Of a DNA stretch of 64,000 bases, positions 26,989 through 36,079 are shown one piece after another. Where the stretch lies: contig LVBW01000030.1 of the NCBI GenBank assembly GCA_001604585.1, positions 62,755 through 126,754 on the forward strand, in the 5' to 3' direction. Made by a program: the position numbers and the translations under genes. The notes beneath the pieces are model-generated. The model was given only the letters and a program-made list of their open reading frames with translations, did no database searches and was not told the DNA's origin. Position 1 is the first letter of the stretch, and each line of letters starts with the position of its first letter. This DNA is from Puniceicoccales bacterium Verruco_02. Lineage in GTDB: Bacteria > Verrucomicrobiota > Verrucomicrobiia > Opitutales > Oceanipulchritudinaceae.

Positions 26989-27720
26989 CTAGGACAGGTT
27001 CAGGACATCCTTCATGTCGTAGAGGCCCGGCTTTTTGCCGTGCAGCCATGCCGTCGCGCGCATTGCCCCCCGTGCCAAAATGCTGCGGTCCCCGGCCTTG
27101 TGGGTTATTTCCACCCGTTCGCCCGGCCCGGCGAAGATGACTGTGTGTTCGCCCACCACATCGCCCCCGCGCAGGGCGTGGACGCCTATTTCGTCGAATG
27201 GGCGCTCGCCGGGCATTCCCTCGCGTCCGTTGGTCACGCATTCGGGGCCAAGGTGCCGGGCCTCGCGGATAAGCTCCACGATGCGCTCTGCGGTGCCACT
27301 GGGGGCGTCCTTTTTAAGGCGGTGGTGCATTTCCACGACCTCGGGGTTGAACTCTGTCCCGAGTACCTGTGCCGCCTTGCTCACGAGGTGGTAGAGCAGG
27401 TTGACGCCCAGCGAGTAGTTGCCCGCAAAGACCATCGGCACGCTCTTGGCACATTCCAGTATGCGGGCCTTTTCCTCTGCGCTGTGACCGGTGGTGCCGA
27501 TGACGATGGACTTGCCTTTTGCAGCGGCCAGCTCGGCAAGGCCGGGCGTGACGGAGTGAAAACTGAAGTCAACGACCATTTCCACAGCGTCGATATGCGC
27601 GGCGGGATCGTCGCCCACGTCCAGTGCGGCAACGATTTCCACGCCGAACTCCGGCGCGCAACGGATTATGGCCTGCCCCATGCGCCCCTTGGCGCCGTTA
27701 AGAAGAACTTTTACCGGCAT
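26989..27720 (-). CDS. dapB: 4-hydroxy-tetrahydrodipicolinate reductase
   Basis: A 243-residue NAD(P)H-dependent reductase that performs the second committed step of the diaminopimelate/lysine pathway. The nucleotide motif is LNGAKGRMGQAI (6-17). The family signature covers EVVEMHHRLKKDAPSGTA, containing the catalytic His pair and Lys, with FAGNYSLGVNLLYHL just before it. The ATG at 27720 gives the standard N-terminus; the frame extends upstream into dapA but that part is not native. It follows dapA by 19 bp, forming a dapA-dapB operon. Confidence 0.95.
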   Translation of the reverse strand: MPVKVLLNGAKGRMGQAIIRCAPEFGVEIVAALDVGDDPAAHIDAVEMVVDFSFHSVTPGLAELAAAKGKSIVIGTTGHSAEEKARILECAKSVPMVFAGNYSLGVNLLYHLVSKAAQVLGTEFNPEVVEMHHRLKKDAPSGTAERIVELIREARHLGPECVTNGREGMPGERPFDEIGVHALRGGDVVGEHTVIFAGPGERVEITHKAGDRSILARGAMRATAWLHGKKPGLYDMKDVLNLS

Positions 27721-27739
27721 AGATGGATAATCCCTGTGT

Positions 27740-28630
27740 TTAGCAGCCAGCCTTTGCCATTGCGGCCTCAACGACGGCGCGGTTGGCCTCGCCCATCTCG
27801 CAGAGGGGCAGGCGCACGCTGTCGCTTGATATTATGCCACGCTTCATCATGGCGTACTTTACAGGCACGGGGTTGGGTTCCACGAACAGGTCTCGGAATA
27901 TCGGGTAAAGCCTCTTGTGCATGGCCTGAGCCGTCAGAAAGTCGCCTCTGAGGGCCGCGTGGACCATGTCCGCGACAAGCTCCGGAATTAGGTTGGACGC
28001 CACGCTTATGACACCCTGCGCACCCACGGACATGTAGGGAATGGTGTGGTCGTCCTCGCCGCTCAGGATGCCTATACGCTCTCCCAACGCGTCGATAATC
28101 TGCGAGGCGCGGCAGACCTTGCCCCCGCTTTCCTTTATCGTGGTGATATTGGGGAAATTGTCCACGAGGCGAACGATGGTGCCCACGCTCATCTCGACTA
28201 CGGCGCGGCCGGGTATGGAGTAAAGGACTATGGGCTTTTTTGTAGCCTGCGCCACGGCACCGAAGTGCCTGTACATGCCCTCCTGGGAGGGCTTGTTGTA
28301 GTAGGGCGTGACGTGCAGCATCGCGTCCGCACCCACGTTGTCCGCCTCGCGGGTCAGGTGCAGGGCCTCGTCTGTGCAGTTGGCTCCGGCTCCGGCAATC
28401 ACGGGTACGCGTCCACGCGCTGCCTTGACCACACGCTTTACCACTTCCACATGCTCGGGCATGTCGAGCGTGGGAGATTCGCCCGTGGTTCCGACAGGGA
28501 TAAGGCCGTCGATTCCGGCCTCGATCTGGCGTTCCACAAGCGCTTCCAGCTCTTCGTAAGCAATGCGCCCGTCAATCATGGGGGTGACAAGGGCCGTGAA
28601 TGCACCTTTGAAGCTGTTCTGCGTGTTCAT
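27740..28630 (-). CDS. dapA: 4-hydroxy-tetrahydrodipicolinate synthase
   Basis: A 296-residue class I aldolase that condenses pyruvate and aspartate semialdehyde, feeding both lysine and peptidoglycan synthesis. Motifs are GAFTALVTPM (9-18), VGTTGESPTL, VTPYYNKPSQEGMYRHF with the catalytic tyrosine, LYSIPGRAVVEM, and the Schiff-base lysine in ITTIKESGG. Length is standard. The ATG at 28630 (MNTQNSFKG) is chosen; the frame is open for 72 more codons upstream, but that stretch overlaps the divergent PilT-like gene's leader. It is the first gene of the dap operon. Confidence 0.96.
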   Translation of the reverse strand: MNTQNSFKGAFTALVTPMIDGRIAYEELEALVERQIEAGIDGLIPVGTTGESPTLDMPEHVEVVKRVVKAARGRVPVIAGAGANCTDEALHLTREADNVGADAMLHVTPYYNKPSQEGMYRHFGAVAQATKKPIVLYSIPGRAVVEMSVGTIVRLVDNFPNITTIKESGGKVCRASQIIDALGERIGILSGEDDHTIPYMSVGAQGVISVASNLIPELVADMVHAALRGDFLTAQAMHKRLYPIFRDLFVEPNPVPVKYAMMKRGIISSDSVRLPLCEMGEANRAVVEAAMAKAGC

Positions 28631-28785
28631 ATAAATCGGTCTGCCACTAAAGGGCCTGACGCGGCGCTTTTCAACACTGGAAAAGAAATTGTAACGGTGC
28701 GTTGCGCCTTGCATTCGCTTCGGGAGGGCTGCCGCGGCTCTTTTCGCTGGCGGGGGCTGGGGCATTGTGTTTATCATCCACTCTC

Positions 28786-29886
28786 GTGAGCGAGCAACCT
28801 CCCGTCTTCGACAAGCTGCTGCGCCTAGCAGTGGAGAACAAGGCAAGCGACATCCATATCAAGTCCGCCAGCCCGGCCTTCCTGCGCATAAGTGGCAGGC
28901 TTGAAAAGGTGGACATGGACCCGCTCGAGGCCGGGGAGATTTACGCATTCGTCGAACACGCCTGCCCGCGCCAGTTTTCGGCCCATTGGCGCAACGACGC
29001 ACAGGTGGACTTCAGCTACAAGCTCGATGGGGTGGGGCGCTTTCGCGTCAATGCCTTTCACCAGCGCGGGGCTCCGGGGATAGTGTTTCGCCATGTAAAG
29101 AGCCGCCCGCCGACATTCGAGGAGCTAAATCACGATCCAGAGGTTTTCCGCCAGCTTTGCACCGCCAAGGATGGCATAGTGCTTGTCTGCGGCCCCACTG
29201 GTTCGGGAAAAAGCTCCACCCTTGCCGCGATGTTGGACTGGATAAATCACCGCGAGGACAGGCATATCGTAACGCTCGAAGACCCCATCGAGTACAATTA
29301 CGCCGACGACAAGAGCGTGTTCAACCAGCGCGAGATTGGTATCGACACCCCCAGTTTCGCAATGGGTATGAAGGCGGTGCTCCGTCAGGATCCCGACATC
29401 ATCCTTGTTGGTGAAATGCGCGACCGCGACACTTTCGAGACCGCCATTGGCGCAGCCGAGACGGGGCACCTTGTCTTTGGCACCCTGCACAGTGCCAACG
29501 CGCAGCAGGCCGTGCAGCGCCTTTTCGAGTTTTTCCCGCCGGAGTTGCACCACTCGATGCGGCGTCAGGTGGCGGGGACATTGCGCGCAACGATAACGCA
29601 GGCCCTTGTCCCTGCTATGGAGGGCGGCGGGAGGGTGCCCGTTGTGGAGATTTTCATGGTGGACGCCATCGGGAGGAAAACCATCGAGGAGGGCGCCTTT
29701 GAGAAGATTCCGGCTGTAATAGACGTCGGGGCGGCCAGTGGTTCCAAGTCTTTCAACGCCGACCTGTACCGCCTCATAAAGGCCGGGCGCATATCCAAGA
29801 ACGACGGCATGGCAGTCTCGCCCAACCCGCGCGCGCTGGAAATGAACCTGAAGGGAATCTTCCTCTCAAGTGGCGGAATAGTGTAG
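28786..29886 (+). CDS. pilT: PilT/PilU-like type IV pilus retraction ATPase
   Basis: A 366-residue GSPII_E-family ATPase. The N-terminal PAS-like domain begins FDKLLRLAVENKASDIHIK. The Walker A box is CGPTGSGKSSTLAAML, followed by the Asp box (VTLEDPIEYNY), Walker B (DPDIILVGEMRD) and the His box (ETGHLVFGTLHSANA), which is diagnostic for PilT-type ATPases. It powers pilus retraction at the inner membrane. The GTG at 28786 is chosen because it starts right at the family N-terminus; a TTG at 28702 would add 28 foreign residues. No other pilus gene is in the window. Confidence 0.9.
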   Translation: MSEQPPVFDKLLRLAVENKASDIHIKSASPAFLRISGRLEKVDMDPLEAGEIYAFVEHACPRQFSAHWRNDAQVDFSYKLDGVGRFRVNAFHQRGAPGIVFRHVKSRPPTFEELNHDPEVFRQLCTAKDGIVLVCGPTGSGKSSTLAAMLDWINHREDRHIVTLEDPIEYNYADDKSVFNQREIGIDTPSFAMGMKAVLRQDPDIILVGEMRDRDTFETAIGAAETGHLVFGTLHSANAQQAVQRLFEFFPPELHHSMRRQVAGTLRATITQALVPAMEGGGRVPVVEIFMVDAIGRKTIEEGAFEKIPAVIDVGAASGSKSFNADLYRLIKAGRISKNDGMAVSPNPRALEMNLKGIFLSSGGIV

Positions 29887-29894
29887 GAGCGGGC

Positions 29895-30413
29895 CTACTT
29901 CAGGCCGTATTCGGACGGGCTTGCGCCTCTTGCTTTGAGGGCATTTATCAGCAACCCCATGTCCAGCCTTGCTCCGGGCTTTATGCCAGCCCTCGCATAC
30001 CAGCCAGCCGCCATTTCCAGGGCATACTGCATGTCGTCCCTGGCCGAAGGGACGCTGCGCGTGTCGTTTGGCAGCATGTGGCGAATCTCGACTAGGGTGC
30101 CCTGCGCGTCGAAAAAGCCTATGTCCAGCCCGATGGGCACGTTGTTCATCCAGTAGCTCATGCGCTGCGGAGCCTTGTAGGCAAAGAGCATCCCTTCGCC
30201 ATCGGCCAGTTCCGTTCGGAACATCAGTCCACGCGCCTGTTCCTGCCGGGATAGGGCTAGCTGGGCGGAAATAGCCACTTCGCCAAGGCGCAGGGGGAGG
30301 AGCGTCTGCACGCTGGCCGGAGACTGTGCCGTGGCCCCGCTTTGGGCGCTTGTGCAGCCTCCGCAGCCGCAGAGAAATAGGGCGAGGATAAGTAACAGGT
30401 GCCGGGTCTTCAT
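29895..30413 (-). CDS. DUF192 lipoprotein
   Basis: A 172-residue protein with a lipoprotein-type signal (LLILALFLCGCGG). The DUF192 domain (about 45-165) shows QARGLMFRTELADGEGMLF, YWMNNVPIGLDIGFFDAQG, and the closing YALEMAAGWYARAGIKPGARL, all family hallmarks. The family function is unknown, though a sugar- or metal-related role has been suggested from structure. It converges on the PilT-like gene, with 8 bp between stops, and follows gmk by 30 bp, so it may be co-transcribed with it. Confidence 0.85.
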   Translation of the reverse strand: MKTRHLLLILALFLCGCGGCTSAQSGATAQSPASVQTLLPLRLGEVAISAQLALSRQEQARGLMFRTELADGEGMLFAYKAPQRMSYWMNNVPIGLDIGFFDAQGTLVEIRHMLPNDTRSVPSARDDMQYALEMAAGWYARAGIKPGARLDMGLLINALKARGASPSEYGLK

Positions 30414-30443
30414 GCGGATGGTGGTTGGCCAGTATGTAGGAGC

Positions 30444-31070
30444 CTAGGCCCTTAGGCGTTCAGCCTTCAGGGTTTCGGCAAGGTAAATGGAGCGCATCTG
30501 CTCGTAGTCCTGCTCGCGGCTGCCCGTTACGATGCAGTAGTCGTAGCTCTTCCATGCTTTCAGCTCCACCTCCGCCGTCTGCATACGGCGGGCTATTTCC
30601 TCGGCATCGTCGCTACCTCTGCAAGCGAGGCGTTCGCGGAGCTGCTCAATGCTTCGCGGCAGTATGAATACCGAGGCGATGCGTTCGCCCATGCGCGGGT
30701 CCACGCGGGCGGCGCTGCGAAAGCTGGCCGCGCCCTGCACGTCGATGTTGAGCAATAGGTCCACAGAACTGTCCAGCTTGTCCAGCACTGCCTCGCGCAG
30801 CACTCCGTAGCGGTTAGTGTGAACTTTGGCGTGCTCGTAAAAAGCCCCTGCGGCCACGCGGCGCTCGAACGCTTCGGGACTTAGGAAGAGGTAGTCCACT
30901 CCGTCGATTTCTCCGGGCCGGGGAGGGCGGGAGGTGGCCGTGACGACCCTTTGCAGGCGGGGGCCGAACTCTGTCAGCAGGCGGTCGCAGATGGTGGTCT
31001 TGCCGCTCCCGGCCGGGCCGGACACGATGAGCAGCAGAGATTTGCGACGACCTGAAATGATGTCTTTCAT
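30444..31070 (-). CDS. gmk: Guanylate kinase
   Basis: A 208-residue nucleotide kinase that phosphorylates GMP to GDP. The P-loop is VSGPAGSGKTTICDRL, and the GMP-binding region shows VTATSRPPRPGEIDGVDYLF and the YGVLREAV segment (canonical YGT/S-x-xxxV), followed by LLNIDVQGAASF. Length is typical. The start ATG at 31070 lies in a 274-bp gap shared with divergent glgP. Confidence 0.94.
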   Translation of the reverse strand: MKDIISGRRKSLLLIVSGPAGSGKTTICDRLLTEFGPRLQRVVTATSRPPRPGEIDGVDYLFLSPEAFERRVAAGAFYEHAKVHTNRYGVLREAVLDKLDSSVDLLLNIDVQGAASFRSAARVDPRMGERIASVFILPRSIEQLRERLACRGSDDAEEIARRMQTAEVELKAWKSYDYCIVTGSREQDYEQMRSIYLAETLKAERLRA

Positions 31071-31344
31071 GACTGTATTTGTTTAGTGCAAGCGGGGGCG
31101 CCGCAAGTATGAAAAGTGCGCTTTTTCCCCGCCATACCTCGCGTACCTCGGAAAAGTATGGAAAATGTAAGCCCTTTTCCCGAAAAGCGTGATGAATGGC
31201 CCGGATAATGCCGCTATTTGTCTTCGTGCCAGTTATATCAACATTCGCCCCCAAGAGACATGCAGGCTCGCCAGAGTTGAGTATATATGTATGTAAGGGG
31301 CAGCGGACCATATAAGAGCAATTTCAAAATTACCCAAGCACATC

Positions 31345-33852
31345 ATGTCTCAGACCAGCACTAACAAGAGGAAAGCCGCAGCGGCCAAGGACATAAACTT
31401 CAAGTTCAACATAGAGGCCAGCGCCGAAGGCATACGCGCTTCGATCTTGAACCACCTGAAGTATTCCCTCGCCCGCGACACTGGCAGCGCCACAAAGCGC
31501 GACTGGTGGATAGCCACCAGCCACGCGGTGCAGGACCGCATACTTGAGCGTTTCATCGACACGATGGCCGCGCAGACAGACGGCAATGCCCGCCGCCTGT
31601 ACTACCTGAGCCTCGAATACCTGATGGGCCGCATGTTGCACAACAACATCGTCAACGCGGGCCTCTTTGAGGCGACAAGGAAGGCCCTCGAAAGCCTGAA
31701 TCTGGACATCGAGGAAATTTTCGGAGTCGAGGAGGACATGGGCCTTGGCAACGGCGGCCTCGGACGCCTCGCAGCCTGCTTCATGGACTCGCTGGCTACG
31801 CTCCAGCTCCCGGCTGTGGGCTACGGAATACGCTACCAGTTCGGCCTTTTCCGCCAGAGCTTCGTCCTTGGCCGACAGGCCGAGCAGCCCGACGACTGGT
31901 GCAAATTCGGCAGCCCATGGGAAATCGTCCGTCCCGAGTACGAGCGCACGCTGAAGATATTCGGTCGCGTGCAGACCAAGTTCGACAGCCTTGGTAACTC
32001 GCATCACGAGTGGACCGACTACGGGCAGCTCGTTGGACTTCCCTACGACATTCCGATCGTCGGCTACGGGGCCAAGACGGTCAACTTCATGCGCCTGTGG
32101 GAATCCAAGGCGAGCAAGGAGCTGGATCTTGACGTGTTCAACAAGGGAGGCTACGTCGATGCGGTCCGCGACAAGAGTTGGGCCGAGAGCGTGTCCAAGG
32201 TACTCTACCCCAACGACACTTCCGAGAACGGCAAGGAGCTGCGTCTTGTGCAGCAGTACTTCTTCGTTGCCTGCTCGCTCTACGACATCGTGCGCCGCTT
32301 CGAGAAGAACAACGCCGACTTCGAGAAGTTCCCCGAGAAGGTGGCCGTTCAGCTCAACGACACGCACCCCGCCATCGCCGTGCCGGAGCTTATGCGCCTG
32401 CTTATCGACGAGAAGCAGATTCCTTGGCAGGCCGCCTGGGACATAACGCGCAAGACTCTCGCCTACACCAATCACACACTGCTGCCCGAGGCGCTCGAAA
32501 AGTGGTCCGTGCCGCTCTTTGAGAAGGTGCTCCCGCGCCACCTTCAGATTATCTACGAAATCAACCGCAACTTCCTCACTCAGGAGGTGGAACTGCGCTG
32601 GCCCGGCGACGACGCCAAGAAGCGCGAGCTGTCCATAATCGAGGAGACAAGCCCCAAGCAGGTGCGCATGGCCTACATGTCCGTCATCGGCAGCCACAGC
32701 GTGAACGGAGTAGCCGCGATTCACACCCAGCTACTGCGCGAAAAGCTCTTCCCGCTCTTTGACGAACTCTACCCGGACCGCTTCAACAACAAGACCAACG
32801 GCATCACGCCCCGCCGCTGGCTCAAGCAGTGCAACCCGGCCCTGTCCGCTCTCGCGGATCGTTGCGTTGGCGAAGATTGGCCAGCGAACCTGGACAAGCT
32901 GCGCGGCTTGGAGAAGTTCGTGGGCGACAATGCCGTCTTGGACGAGTTCATGGCCATCAAGCGCGCAAACAAGGAAGTGCTCGCCAAGATAATCATGAAG
33001 GACTGCGGCGTGGAGGTAAGCCCCGACGCCCTGTTCGACGTGCAGATAAAGCGCCTGCACGAGTACAAGCGTCAGCACCTAAACCTCTTGCACATTCTCA
33101 CCCTTTACCGCCGCCTCCTGCACGATCCGGACCTGGACGTTCCGGCCCGCGTCTGCATCTTCGGCGCCAAGGCTGCGCCCGGCTACTATCTTGCCAAGCG
33201 CATCATCGAGGCCATCAACCGCGTGGGCATGGTCATCAACAGCGACACCCGCATCAAGGGCAAGCTGAAGGTAGTGTTCCTGCCCAACTACCGCGTAAGC
33301 CTTGCCGAGCGCATCATCCCCGCGGCGGATTTGTCCGAGCAGATTTCCACCGCAGGCAAGGAGGCCTCCGGCACGGGCAACATGAAGCTGGCCCTGAACG
33401 GCGCGCTCACAATCGGCACTCTGGACGGCGCAAACATAGAGATCGGCGAAGAGGTGGGCGATGACAACATCTTCATCTTCGGCCTGACTGTCGAAGAGGT
33501 GGAGGCCCTTCGCGCCCGTGGCTACAACCCATACGATTACTACTACGCCAACGAGGAACTACGCGAGGTCGTGGACTGGATTGGCTCGGACTACTTTACG
33601 CCCGAGGCTCCCGGCGAACTCTCGGCCATTCGCGATTCGCTCCTTGGCGGGGGGGACCCCTTCCTCGTCCTTGCCGACTATGCCAGTTACATCCGCGCAC
33701 AGGAAGCTGTGGGCAAGGCGTATCAGGACAAGGCCGGATGGGCGAAAATGGCCCTGCTCAACACCGCAAGGGTGGGCAAGTTCTCCAGCGACCGCACGAT
33801 AAGCGAATACGCCAGAGACATTTGGAAGCTCGACCCGGTGCCCGTACCATAA
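31345..33852 (+). CDS. glgP: Glycogen/starch phosphorylase
   Basis: An 835-residue GT35 enzyme that releases glucose-1-phosphate from glycogen using phosphate and PLP. Signature segments are [52 protein letters not shown] and the PLP-lysine motif [20 protein letters not shown] with Lys681. Length matches the bacterial/plant-type phosphorylases. The first ~30 residues are basic and Ser/Lys-rich. There is no clear Shine-Dalgarno sequence; instead the leader ends with CAAGCACATC abutting the ATG, a string also found upstream of gapA. A hairpin follows the stop. Confidence 0.96.
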   Translation: MSQTSTNKRKAAAAKDINFKFNIEASAEGIRASILNHLKYSLARDTGSATKRDWWIATSHAVQDRILERFIDTMAAQTDGNARRLYYLSLEYLMGRMLHNNIVNAGLFEATRKALESLNLDIEEIFGVEEDMGLGNGGLGRLAACFMDSLATLQLPAVGYGIRYQFGLFRQSFVLGRQAEQPDDWCKFGSPWEIVRPEYERTLKIFGRVQTKFDSLGNSHHEWTDYGQLVGLPYDIPIVGYGAKTVNFMRLWESKASKELDLDVFNKGGYVDAVRDKSWAESVSKVLYPNDTSENGKELRLVQQYFFVACSLYDIVRRFEKNNADFEKFPEKVAVQLNDTHPAIAVPELMRLLIDEKQIPWQAAWDITRKTLAYTNHTLLPEALEKWSVPLFEKVLPRHLQIIYEINRNFLTQEVELRWPGDDAKKRELSIIEETSPKQVRMAYMSVIGSHSVNGVAAIHTQLLREKLFPLFDELYPDRFNNKTNGITPRRWLKQCNPALSALADRCVGEDWPANLDKLRGLEKFVGDNAVLDEFMAIKRANKEVLAKIIMKDCGVEVSPDALFDVQIKRLHEYKRQHLNLLHILTLYRRLLHDPDLDVPARVCIFGAKAAPGYYLAKRIIEAINRVGMVINSDTRIKGKLKVVFLPNYRVSLAERIIPAADLSEQISTAGKEASGTGNMKLALNGALTIGTLDGANIEIGEEVGDDNIFIFGLTVEEVEALRARGYNPYDYYYANEELREVVDWIGSDYFTPEAPGELSAIRDSLLGGGDPFLVLADYASYIRAQEAVGKAYQDKAGWAKMALLNTARVGKFSSDRTISEYARDIWKLDPVPVP

Positions 33853-33885
33853 CAAATAGCCAGGCATAGCAATCTACGCCATTTC

Positions 33886-33918
33886 GACGCGGCAGGGGTT
33901 CAAGACCTCTGCCGCGTC
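33886..33918 (+). terminator. Hairpin after glgP
   Basis: GACGCGGCAG (33886-33895) pairs with CTGCCGCGTC (33909-33918), with two to three extra inner pairs. It lies 33 bp beyond the glgP stop. The T-run is poor, so it may act as a transcript-stabilising stem as well as a terminator. Confidence 0.6.
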
Positions 33919-34000
33919 CTGCGTACGGAGTCCCCGTTGCGAAAATGTTAGAATACCATGTTCTTTGCAGGTGGCTTGGGCTTTGTTATCCTGCCTTGCA

Positions 34001-35923
34001 ATGAGACTTTACCCCCTTTGCGTCTCGGCTCTGCTCTTTGCAGGTGCCAGTCTTCATGCGGATGTTGTCATGCCGCGCATACTTTCAAGCGGCATGATCG
34101 TTCAGCGCGATCAGCCCTTGTCGCTCTTTGGCCGGGCCGATCCCGGCGAAAAAGTCACGGCCATTATCGGCGATGACTCCGCCTCCACTCTGGCGGATGC
34201 CGGGGGCAAATGGAGGCTCAGCCTTCCGGCTCGCAAGGGTGGGGAGAGCTTTGAAATCCGCATCAAGGGCAACAACGAGCTTGTGCTCAACGATGTTCTT
34301 GCGGGCGATGTGTGGGTGTGCTCGGGCCAGAGCAACATGGAGACGAACATGGCTCGCCTTTCCGAGAAATATGCAAAGGAAATATCCGAATGCGCCAACC
34401 CGGCCCTGCGCATGTTCACTGCGCCGATGGCATACAATTTTCAGGCCCCGCAGGACGATTTGCCTTCCGGCCAGTGGCTGGGTTTCCGCCCGGAGAACGT
34501 TGCCACTATGTCGGGCGTAGCCTTCTTTTTCGCCCAGTACATAGAGGCCGAGACGGGCGTTCCAGTGGGCATTATTAACGTCAGTAACGGCGGCTCTCCT
34601 ATTGCCGCATGGCTTGGCAGGGAGCAGCTTGAGAAGTATCCCGACCTGCTCGAAGAGGCTGCCCGCTGGGCAGGCGAAGACGCCACTGCAAAAGCTCAGG
34701 AGCGAAACAACGAGATCTACCGCAACTGGGCGGCGGCTCTGGACTCTGGCGACCCCGGCATGAAGGCGGGTGCGGAGTGGTTCTTGAGCGAACTGGACTG
34801 CTCCGACTGGTCCACAGTGTCCATTCCCGGCAAGATGGCAGATCAGGGCATGGGCCAGATTGGCAGCATCTGGCTGCGCAGGGAAGTGGACATCCCTGCT
34901 GAACTGGCCGGACGCGAGGCAACGCTGCGCCTTGGCAACATCATTCACGCCGACACCGCGTACATTAACGGGCAAAGGGTGGGCGAGACCGGCTATGAGT
35001 ACCCGCCGCGTCGCTACTCCGTGCCCGAAGGCCTGCTGAAGGCCGGGCGCAACGTGGTGGCCCTGCGCGTGAGCTGCACTGGCGGCCCCGGAGCGGTGTT
35101 TATCGGCGACAAGCCCTACCAGCTCGACATCGGCGAAGAGATTTATGACCTCAAGGGCGAATGGCTCTGCAAGAAGGGAGCGGAAGTTCCCGCGCGCGAG
35201 GCCACGGTGTTCATCCAGTGGAAGCCGATGGGCCTTCACAACGGCATGTATGGCCCCATAAGGCAACTTGGTGTCAAGGGAGTGGTGTGGTATCAGGGCG
35301 AGAGCGACACCTGGCAGCCCACCCGTTACGCGGAGTTGATGCGTTCGCTAGTCGCCGACTGGCGCGGCATGTGGGGCAATGTCCCCGTGCTGCTCCAGCA
35401 GTTGCCCAATTTCATGGAGCCGACCACCGGGCCTGCGGAAAGTGGCTGGGCGGACTTTCGCGAAATCCAGCGCAAGAGCCTGACCATTCCGCTCACGGCT
35501 CTTTCCGTCGCAATCGACATTGGCGAGTGGAACGACATCCACCCGCTCAACAAGAAGGACGTGGGCTACCGCCTCTCGCTCGCTGCGCGCAATCTGGCCT
35601 ATGGTCAGGACATCGTGGCCGGGGGGCCGCTGTACCACTCCATGAACATATGTGGAGGGCGGGTGGAGCTGCGCTTTGACAGCGTGGGCGGCGGTTTGCT
35701 CGCCAAGGACGGGCCGGAGCTGCGCCAGTTTACGCTGGCGGGTACGGACGGGGTGTTCCACATGGCAGAGGCACGTATCGAGGGCGACAAGGTCTTTGTG
35801 TGGAGCAAAGAAGTGCCCGAGCCGCGGCGTGTGCGCTACGCATGGGCCAGTAACCCGCAGGGTGCCAACCTCTACAACGCCGAGGGCCTGCCCGCATCCC
35901 CCTTCGAGGCAAGTCTGGACTGA
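34001..35923 (+). CDS. Secreted sialate O-acetylesterase (SGNH family)
   Basis: A 640-residue exported esterase with signal peptide (LCVSALLFAGASLHA). The catalytic serine is S111 in VCSGQSNMETN, and the second block GVVWYQGESD and the C-terminal DIHPLNKKDVG (Asp-x-x-His-type dyad) complete the SGNH/sialate O-acetylesterase layout. An inserted beta-sandwich domain (about 250-360; REVDIPAELAGREATLRLG, RVGETGYEYPPRRYSVP) is usual for the long form. Such enzymes remove O-acetyl groups from sialic acids or plant polysaccharides in the periplasm. The ATG at 34001 is preferred because it starts the signal peptide. Confidence 0.88.
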   Translation: MRLYPLCVSALLFAGASLHADVVMPRILSSGMIVQRDQPLSLFGRADPGEKVTAIIGDDSASTLADAGGKWRLSLPARKGGESFEIRIKGNNELVLNDVLAGDVWVCSGQSNMETNMARLSEKYAKEISECANPALRMFTAPMAYNFQAPQDDLPSGQWLGFRPENVATMSGVAFFFAQYIEAETGVPVGIINVSNGGSPIAAWLGREQLEKYPDLLEEAARWAGEDATAKAQERNNEIYRNWAAALDSGDPGMKAGAEWFLSELDCSDWSTVSIPGKMADQGMGQIGSIWLRREVDIPAELAGREATLRLGNIIHADTAYINGQRVGETGYEYPPRRYSVPEGLLKAGRNVVALRVSCTGGPGAVFIGDKPYQLDIGEEIYDLKGEWLCKKGAEVPAREATVFIQWKPMGLHNGMYGPIRQLGVKGVVWYQGESDTWQPTRYAELMRSLVADWRGMWGNVPVLLQQLPNFMEPTTGPAESGWADFREIQRKSLTIPLTALSVAIDIGEWNDIHPLNKKDVGYRLSLAARNLAYGQDIVAGGPLYHSMNICGGRVELRFDSVGGGLLAKDGPELRQFTLAGTDGVFHMAEARIEGDKVFVWSKEVPEPRRVRYAWASNPQGANLYNAEGLPASPFEASLD

Positions 35924-36079
35924 GTATCGCTTCTGCGGCTCTGCCATCTCAAGGTGTGATGCGGCTTCTTGTACATACAAGTGCTTAGTAGCGGTGCATT
36001 CCTGCTTGCTTTTTGTTCTCCCCTTGGGTTCCTTTATGCGGAAAACCATATTCAAAAAGCATTTGCGAGATATTATTCA

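Noticed and set aside
31330..32724. 464-codon minus-strand ORF opposite glgP
   Set aside because: Shadow of the glycogen phosphorylase gene, with composition typical of antisense frames.
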